A stretch of 64,000 bases of DNA from assembly GCF_023159225.1 (NCBI RefSeq), contig NC_063171.1:5437501-5501500 (forward strand), in the 5' to 3' direction. The translations under genes were made by a program, and so were the position numbers. Source of the DNA: Perognathus longimembris pacificus (lineage: Eukaryota > Chordata > Mammalia > Rodentia > Heteromyidae). Shown one piece after another: positions 56,797 through 64,000 of this stretch. Under the pieces are notes generated by a model, which searched no databases, was not told the DNA's origin, and was given only the letters and a program-made list of their open reading frames with translations. Positions within the stretch are counted from its first letter, which is position 1; each line of letters opens with the position of its first letter.

Positions 56797-57903
56797 TCAC
56801 ATTTTCCTGATCCACTCATCTACTGAGGAGCATCTAGGTTGGTTCCATGTTTTAGCGATGACAAGTTGTGCTGCGATGAACATATTTGTGCTGGTGGCTT
56901 TAGTGTGGTCTTGCTTGTAGTTTTTTGGGTAGATGCCCAAAAGTGGGGCTTCTGGGTCGTAGAAGAGCTCTATGTTTAGCCTTCTTAGGAACCTCCATGC
57001 TGCTTTCCAGAGGGGTTGAGCAAGTTTGCATTCCCACCAACAATGTACTATGTAGTGGAATTCCCTTTTGGCCATATCCCCTACAGCATTTGTGTTATTA
57101 TTAGATTTCCTGATAATAGACATTCTTACTGGGGTGAGGTGGAATTTCTATGTTGTTTTGATTTGCATTTATTTTATAGCCAGTGATTATGCACTTTTTC
57201 ATCTGACTCTTGGCCATTCTCATTTCCTCTTCAGAGAAGTCTTTTTTTTAGGTCTTTAGCCCATTTGTTGAGAGGGCTGTTGGTTCTTTGATTGTTTGTT
57301 TTGGAGGAGTTTAACTTTTTGAGTTCTGTGTATACTTTAGATATCAGGCCTTTGTCCATTGTATGGCTGGTGAAGATCTTTTCCCAATCTGTGAACTTTC
57401 TATTCATCTTTGAAGCTATATCCGTTGCCCTGCAGAAGCTCTGCAGTTGGATACAGTCCCATTTGTCCAGCCTTTCTTTGATTTGTTGCATTTCTGGGCC
57501 TTTGTTTAGGAAGTTTCTTCCAGTGTCAAGGAGTCCTAGAGTTTCTCCTGTTTCTTCTTGTAGAGTTTTCAGGGTGTCTGATTCTATTTCCACATCTTTG
57601 ATCCATTTGTAGTTGATTTTGGTGCAGGGTGATAGATAGGGGTCTAGTTTTAGTTTGCTACAGGTGTTGACCCAGTTTTGCCAGCACCATTTGTTGAAGA
57701 GGCTGTCTTTGTTCCAACCTATATTTTTAGCTTCTTTGTCAAAGTTTAGGTAGCTGTAGGTCTGTGGGTTCATTTCTGGGTCTTCAGTTCTGTTCCATTG
57801 GTCCTCAGGCCTGTTCTTGTGCCAGTACCAAGCTGTTTTTTATTACTATAGCTTTGTAGTACAATTTAAAGTTTGGTGTTGATATTCCTCCTGCACTGTT
57901 CTT

Positions 57904-57934
<31 letters not shown>

Positions 57935-59008
57935 GGCCAGTCCTGGGCCTTGGACTCAGGGCCTAAGCACTGTCCCTGGCTTCTTCCCGCTCAAGGCTAG
58001 CACTCTGCCACTTGAGCCACAGCGCCGCTTCTGGCCGTTTTCTGTATATGTGGTGCTGGGGAATCGAACCTAGGGCCTCGGGTATACCGAGGCAGGCACT
58101 CTTGCCACTAGGCTATATCCCCAGCCCCTGCACTGTTCTTTCTATTCAGGGTTTTTTATTGTTCCATATGAATTTCTGAATTGCTTCCTCTATTCCATTG
58201 AAGAATGATGTTGGGATATTCATGGGCATTGCATTGAATTTGTAGATAGTTTTTGGTAATATAGCCATTTTCAAGATGTTAATCCTCCCAATTCAGGAGC
58301 ATGGGAGGTTTTGCCATTTCCTTAGTTCTGCCTTAATTTCCTTTTTTAGGTTTTTAAAGTTCTCATCATAGAGTTCTTTTACTTCTTTGGTTAAGGTATT
58401 TTATGTTATTTGAGGCTATTGCAAAAGGTGTTGCTTTTCTGATTTCAGCCTCGTTCTTCAGGTATTTAGCATATATAAAAGCCATTGATTTTGAGGATTT
58501 ATTTTATATCCTGCTACTTTGCCAAAGTTTTGGATCAGCTCTAGTAGCTTGGGAATAGAGTCTATGGGGTTCTTTAGGTATAGGATCATGTCATCTGCGA
58601 AGAGAGAAAGTTTAACTTCATCTTTTCCTATTTGGATCAAACTGGATTCATCCCAGGGATGCAAAGTTGGTTCAATATATGCAAGTTAATTAATGTAATC
58701 CACTACATCAACCAGAGCAAGGTAAAGAATCAAATGGTTATATCTCTAGATGCAGAAAAGGCATTTGATAAAATCCAGCACCCATTTATGATAAAAGCCC
58801 TGGAAAAACTGGGATTCCAGGAAACATTCCTGAATATAATAAAGGCAGTCTATGACAAACCAACAGCAAGCATAATTCTAAACAGTGAAAAGCTAAAACC
58901 ATTCCCTTTAAAATCAGGAACAAGACAGGGATGTCCACTCTCTCCTCTCCTCTTCAACATAATACTAGAATTCCTAGCCAGAGCAATTAGGCAAGAAGAA
59001 AACATAAA
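56797..59008. pseudogene. L1 ORF2 fragment (two orientations), broken
   Basis: Minus part: RT FADDM motif (about 58.59 kb), thumb and C-terminal domain, with CWWECK near 57.03 kb and DEWIRKM at 56.80 kb. Plus part: [10 protein letters not shown] and [14 protein letters not shown] (58.75-58.95 kb). Frames are interrupted by stops, small indels and the IDL-Geo. Confidence 0.85.
57890..58143 (-). mobile_element. IDL-Geo SINE with perfect 17-bp TSD
   Basis: Minus-strand dimer with a long T-tract (A-tail of about 28). CCTGCACTGTTCTTTCT occurs at 57890-57906 and 58127-58143 without mismatch. Little decay plus a perfect TSD indicates a young insertion into the L1 ORF2. Confidence 0.97.
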
Positions 59009-59022
59009 TCTATTTACTTCTT

Positions 59023-60325
59023 GTGCTAGCTATTACAATGTTCTCAATCGATACATAAATAGCAATTATGGACCTACCTATTACAAAGACATTTAAGTTA
59101 AAATTATACTTATTTAATATGATGTCAGCAAAAACTTCAGTTTCTGCATAGGTTTGTTTCCTAATAATAAATTTTTCTCTCACTATTTGAAGGTTAATTG
59201 CAGTTTACAGAATGTTGACTAAACTTGCTGTCCAACTGTTTGTCATTGGTTGGTATTACTAAAGGAAGTATTACTTGTTAAAGATGGAAGGGACATTCTG
59301 ATTCAAAGGGCAGCAGGCAGGACTGTGGCCTCAGAAGTATCACTCCAGTCTCTTGCAGTGAGGCAGTGAGGATGAGCTCAACTCTAAATCCAAGCAGGAC
59401 AAGGGGTGCTTTGTAACCAAGGAGCATGGTGCATGCTGGTGGACAGAAAATGTTCAGAGGAAGCTTCCGGGAAGCAGTTTCCGTAGGCTGACTTGACAGG
59501 ATTGTCCCTGAGGAAGAAGAGTTGAGCAACTGCCAGGATGGCCAGATACCCACTGTGGGGAATTTTCTCTAAATGGACATCACAGCATTCTTGCTCAGAG
59601 TGGCTTCCACCAGCACTGGGAAGAAAACTCAGTCAAACCTAGCCAAGCAGAGGCCTCAGAGCAACCTGACTGTCTTGAACAAACCCAGAAAAAGCAAGAG
59701 AAGGGGCAACACTGCTGAAAAAGAAATGCACTCATTACCTGATTTACATTACCCCTCACCTTTACAATAACAATAAAAATAAATAAATATGAAATAATTG
59801 CAAGAAAAGAGTTTTGTTTCTCCTTTTATTATATGTGCTAGAATGATTTTTTTTAATCCACATATGTTAATTCTATTTACAAGGTTTGTCATAACAGGCT
59901 GATTTTACCTAACAACATAATGAGAGTTAATCAATTCAGACACCACTTGATTGAGCCCAAATTATTCCAACCTGTGTTGAAAGTAATGGAAGATATTTTC
60001 TTAAATCAACCTACCTTAACATTTGAATCATAACTTGTATAGATGTATTTAAATAGACAAGTCTAACAGATTAATTTTAAAATGCAGTGTCAGGTAGAGT
60101 TTCTGACATGCAGGTGCAGATAAATGCAGAGGTTTCTGGGCTTCAGGAAGGCTCTGATGGAGCACGGATTCCAGAAAGCTATAGGTGGTTAGCACGAAGA
60201 AGAGAAGGAAGCAGACATGTGTGTCCACAGCTTTCTCTAGTACCTGGCTGGGCACTACAGCCCTAGGCTCTACTAAAATACTAATCACAATCCAGATTAT
60301 AAAATGTAAACAGAAAGATATGGAG
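59023..60325. other. No gene recognised
   Basis: About 1.3 kb without recognised repeats. Frames at 59278-59770 and 60049-60333 have no known domain. Confidence 0.4.
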
Positions 60326-60555
60326 TCAAGCACTGGTGTCTCACATCTATAACTCTACTCAGGAGGCTGAGATCTGAGGATCATGGTTCAAAGCCAGCCC
60401 AGGCAGGACAGTCCATGAGACTCTTATTTACAATTAATTACCAAAAAGCCAGAAAAGAAGCTGTGGCTCAAAGTGGCATAGCACTAGTCCTGAGCAGAGA
60501 AATTCAGAGATAGTGCCTCGGCCCTAAGTTCAAACCACAGGACCAATGTACACTA
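60326..60555 (+). mobile_element. B1-headed composite SINE
   Basis: ACTCAGGAGGCTGAGATCTG, GGTTCAAAGCCAGCCCAGG, linker CAATTAATTACC, tail GCTGTGGCTCAAAGTGGC and AGTTCAAACCACAGGACC. Confidence 0.82.
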
Positions 60556-60790
60556 AAACATACTATATCTTCAGTATGATAATGAAGGAATGTCCTGAAG
60601 CATGCAGACAGAACATGTAGAGAGTAACCAGTCCCTGTGGAGTGGAAAGATGATGTGGGCTACATAGTGGCAAAATCAAAAATCTTTTATTAGATTTTCT
60701 AAAGTGCTTGACTATATTGAGAGGTTCTTTCATTCTCTCTTTACCTTTCAACTGTCTCTCATACATGCACAGACACAGACACATCAATAG

Positions 60791-62558
60791 CAAAGAAACT
60801 TTTTATTTTTTATATATGTATTTTTTATTATCAAACTGAATTACAGAGAGGTTACAGTTTCATACATTAGGCATTGGATACATTTCTTGTACTGTTTGTT
60901 ACCTGGTCCTTCATTCCTCCTCCCTCTTCCCCCTTTCCCTTCCCCCCCCCCCATGAGTTGTTCAGTTCATTTACACCAAACAGTTTTTCAAGTATTGCTT
61001 TTGTAGTTGTTTGGTTTTTTTTACCCTGTGTCTCTTGATTTTGGTATTCCCTTCCAACTTCCTAGGTCTAATAGCAGTATTCCCGGTTTCCAATATACCC
61101 AGATAAGATACAGAGAAAGTGTAGGTACAACCACAGGAAGGTGATACAAGATCATCAATAATAGAGGCTACAATTACATATGGCACGTTGAAAGTAGTTA
61201 CAACAATCGTTTCCATAACATGGAGTTCATTTCACTTAGTATTATCTTACGTGTTTGTAAGGGTATAGCTATTGGGCTCCTGTGATCCTCTGCTGTGACT
61301 TGCCTAAATCTGTGCTAATTATTCCCTATAAGGGAGACCATAGAGTCCATGTTTCTTTGGGTCTGGCTTACTTCACTTAGTATAATTTTTTCCAGGTCCT
61401 TCCATTTCCTTACAAATGGGGCAATGTCATTCTTTCTAATAGAGGCATAAAATTCCATTGTGTATATGTACCACATTTTCCTGATCCATTCATCTACTGA
61501 GGGGCATCTGGGTTGGTTCCAGATTCTAGCTATGACAAATTGTGCTGTGATGAACATTGTTGTGCTGGTGGCTTTAGTGTGATTATGTTTGTGGTCTTTT
61601 GGATAGATACCCAAAAGTGGGGCTGCTGGGTCATAGGGGAGTTCTATGTTTAGCCTTCTGAGGAATCTCCATACCACTTGCCAGAATGGCTGAACCAGTT
61701 TACATTCCCACCAACAATGTAGTAGGGTTCCCTTTTGGCCACATCCCCTCCAACAGTTGTTATTGTTAGTTTTCTTGATATAGGACATTCTTACTGGGGT
61801 GAGATGGAATCTCAATGTTGTTTTGATTTGCATTCCTTTTATGGCCATTGATGTAGAGCACTTTTTCATATGTCTCTTGGCCATTCCCATTTCCTCATCA
61901 GAGAAGTCTCTTTTTAAATCTCTAGCCCACTTGATGAGGGGGCTATTGGTTCCTTGCAGTTTTGTTAGCAAAAACAATCCTAAGCAGAAAGAACAGTGCT
62001 GGAGGAATTACAATACCCAACTTAAAGCTGTATTATAAAGCTATAGTAATAAAAACAGCTTGGTATTGGCACCAGAACAGGCTTGAAGACCAATGGAACA
62101 GAATTGAAGACCCAGAAATGAACCCACAGAACTACACCTACTTAATCTTTGATAAGGAAGAAAGCCTCTTTAACAAATGGTGCTGGCAAAGCTGGTTCAA
62201 CACATGCAACAAACTAAAACTAGATCCTTATATATCACCCTGCACCAAAATCAATTCCAAATGGATCAAAGACTTAGAAATCAAAACAGACACCATGAAA
62301 ACACTAATCAAAGGAGTAGGAGAAACACTTGGGCTCCTTAGCACAGGACAGAACTTTCTTAACAAAGACCCAGAAAGGCTACAAATCAAAGAAAGGATGG
62401 ATAAATGGGACTGCATCAAACTGCAGAGCTTCTGCAGGGCAAAGGACATAGCTCACAAGATAAACAGAAAATCCACAGATTGAGAGAAGATCTTTACTGG
62501 CCATTCAATGGACAAAGGCCTCATATCTAAAATATATGCAGAACCAAAGAAACGTTTT
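60791..62558 (-). mobile_element. L1 copy with inverted 5' segment (twin priming), 14-bp TSD
   Basis: CAAAGAAACTTTTT (60791-60804) and CAAAGAAACGTTTT (62545-62558) flank the copy with one mismatch. The right copy is followed by AA, the L1 endonuclease site. Minus-strand sequence from about 61960 down to 60805 holds the ORF2 C-terminus, a roughly 500-nt 3'UTR and tail. 61965-62544 holds the immediately upstream ORF2 part on plus, ending LISKIYAE. The halves are adjacent in L1 but head-to-head here. Confidence 0.93.
61315..62544. pseudogene. L1 ORF2 C-terminal region in two orientations
   Basis: The minus frame 61315-61977 is open for 220 codons and retains [19 protein letters not shown] and a natural-looking stop after VSLIGNN. 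The plus frame 61962-62483 (173 codons) retains [15 protein letters not shown] and CTKINSKWIKDL and then meets a stop. Both are good quality for a truncated copy, so the insertion is fairly recent. Confidence 0.9.
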
Positions 62559-62654
62559 AAAGTATAGAATTAACAGATACAGTGACAAGGAGATAGAAGG
62601 AACGAATGTTAGTGCTCTGTTGACAGTAGGGTGATTACAATTAACAGGAATGTG

Positions 62655-62875
62655 GATGAGGCCTGGTGATACATACCTGTAAATCCAGCTACTCAGGAGG
62701 CAGAGGTAGAAGGATGTTAGTAAAAGACTAGCTGGGACAATAGCATCACATTCTATCTGTAAAACAAAATAAAAAGACAAAAGGACTGGGGATATGGCTC
62801 AAGTGGTAAACCACTTTGCCTAGCAAGAACTAGGCCCCAAATTCAATCACCAGTACCACAAATAAAAAAAATAGT
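62655..62875 (+). mobile_element. B1-like plus ID-like SINE
   Basis: GGCCTGGTGATACATACCTG, CCAGCTACTCAGGAGGCAGAGG (B1), then GACTGGGGATATGGCTCAAG, TGGTAAACCACTTTGCC and CAATCACCAGTACCAC (ID/tRNA-like). The layout resembles a B1-ID dimer. Confidence 0.65.
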
Positions 62876-62898
62876 GATGTACTGTATATTCCAAAGTA

Positions 62899-63135
62899 CC
62901 TACTAAGATTTTTTTTGTTTTTGTTTTTGTTTTTTTGGCTGGTCCTGGGTCTTGGACTCTGGGCCTGAGCACTGGCCCTGGCTTCTTTTTGCTCAAGGCT
63001 AGTACTCTACCACTTGAGCCACAGCGCCACTTCTGGCCATTTTCTGTGCTGGGGAATCGAACCTAGGGCTTCATGTATGGGAGGCAAGCACTGTTGCCAC
63101 TAGGCCATATCTCCAGCCCCTACTAAGATGTTTTT
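62899..63135 (-). mobile_element. IDL-Geo SINE with TSD
   Basis: Minus-strand dimer with a small internal deletion at the module junction. CCTACTAAGAT plus T-run lies at 62899 onward and 63119 onward. Confidence 0.9.
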
Positions 63136-63379
63136 GAATTCTCTTATAACAACAAAACCATAAGTGTACAATAGTCCTGTTTTTTATCTTAATTTGGTTA
63201 TTATATATAATTATCATTTGTATCCTGTAAGTATATACAATCATTATGCATTAACTAAAAGAAGTAAATTATAACTCCTGGCAAGTTAAGTTACATATGA
63301 AAAAATTGTAGGATACTGTGAAATATACCTGTGAATAATACTTACATAGACATCCTAATTTTAACATTGGATATTGCTA

Positions 63380-64000
63380 GAACTAAAATATGGCCAGCAA
63401 AAGGGAACCCTACCATACTGTTGGTGGGAGTGCAAACTTGTTCAACCACTCTGGAAAAGAGTATGGAGATTCCTCAAAAGGCTAAACATAGAGCTCCCTT
63501 ATGACCCAGCAACCCCACTTTGGGGCATTTACCCAAAAGATTACCATACTAAAGCTACCAGCACAACCATGTTCATTGCATCACTATTTACCATAGCTAA
63601 AATATGGAACCAACTTAGATGCCTCTCAGTAGATGAATGGACCAAAGAACTGTGGCATATATACACAATGGAATTCTATGCTTCTATCAGAAAGAATGAG
63701 TTATACTCATTCATAAGAAAATGGAAAGACTTGGGAAAAAAAATCATACTAAGCAAAGTAAGCCAGACCCACAGAAACATAGACTCTGTGGCTTCCCTCA
63801 TTGCTAATTAGTTTATGTTTAAGATGTCCTAGCAGATGATCACAATAGCTCAGTAGCTATGTACATATGATCATGTAAGATGAAGCTAAACGAATGAGCT
63901 TCCCAGTTATGAAAACAAGCGATTTATCATTGTTATTATTATTTCTAACATACTATATGAAATTATTTATTTTCCTTTTGTTTATCTTCCCTATGGTTTA
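63380..64000 (+). mobile_element. 5'-truncated L1 running off the right edge
   Basis: The last roughly 140 codons of ORF2 are open from 63374 to a stop at 63809-63811. Landmarks are [22 protein letters not shown] and [12 protein letters not shown]. The following 3'UTR is alignable by eye with that of the 60.8-61.3 kb copy (CTATGTACATATGATCATG, ATCATTGTTATTATT). The window ends before an A-tail. Confidence 0.88.

Larger units (their letters stand above)
56464..59022 (-). mobile_element. L1 copy with inverted 5' segment (twin priming)
   Basis: Minus-strand ORF2 sequence runs from an [17 protein letters not shown] region (about 58.62 kb) to ORF2 end and a short 3'UTR with A-tail at 56474-56487. 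At 58635-58638 (GATC shared at the joint) orientation flips: 58635-59008 carries the immediately preceding ORF2 part, DQTGFIPG through RAIRQEE, on plus. A weak TSD may be TGTTTATTTCTT (56464-56475) versus TATTTACTTCTT (59011-59022), 10 of 12. An IDL-Geo split it later. Confidence 0.85.

Overview
This is a repeat-dense, intron/intergenic-type stretch of a mammalian nuclear genome. The best clue to the organism is a dimeric SINE present at least 11 times. Its left half is ID/tRNA-Ala-like, with box A TGGCCTAGTGGC and box B GGTTCGATTCC. Its right half ends in CCAGGACTGGC before the A-tail. This architecture matches IDL-Geo, a SINE described as restricted to Geomyoidea (kangaroo rats, pocket mice, pocket gophers), so a heteromyid or geomyid rodent is the likely source. 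A classic ID element at 50.86 kb and B1-like elements agree with a rodent. The assignment comes from recall of the family, not from a database search.

Layout. 0-23 kb: A/T-rich non-coding DNA with scattered SINEs, two extremely short L1 3'-tail insertions with clear target-site duplications (TSDs), old L1 fragments, a possible solo LTR, microsatellites and a MIR. 23.7-25.3 kb: the only CpG-island-like sequence apart from the L1 promoter. It has GC boxes and a strong minus-strand splice-donor match at its left edge, so it is probably a promoter/first-exon region of an unidentified gene or lncRNA. 25.3-35.8 kb: SINEs, L1 3'UTR pieces, MIR, a MaLR-type LTR, and a degenerate coding-like patch around 30-31.5 kb. 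35.87-38.66 kb: a 2.76-kb minus-strand insertion with a 16-bp TSD. It begins with a full-length U6 snRNA sequence and ends in an LTR-derived polyadenylated 3' end, which suggests a template-switched chimeric retrocopy. 38.7-39.7 kb: stacked L1 3'UTR insertions, one inside an unusually long direct repeat. 39.72-46.13 kb: a full-length minus-strand L1 with 5'UTR, YY1-type site, ORF1, ORF2 and a 9-bp TSD. Both ORFs are broken. 46-50 kb: SINEs and a perfect 42-bp tandem duplication. 50-52.7 kb: an old L1 broken up by five younger SINEs and microsatellites. 54-64 kb: a second MaLR LTR, two L1 copies with 5' inversions (twin priming), and a 5'-truncated L1 running off the right end.

I found no intact host protein-coding exon. 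Long open frames are either L1 ORF pieces or frames through repeats and GC-rich DNA. The functional content I can support is the putative promoter/CpG island. The rest is mostly a record of L1 activity: its own copies, the SINEs it mobilised, and the U6 chimera.
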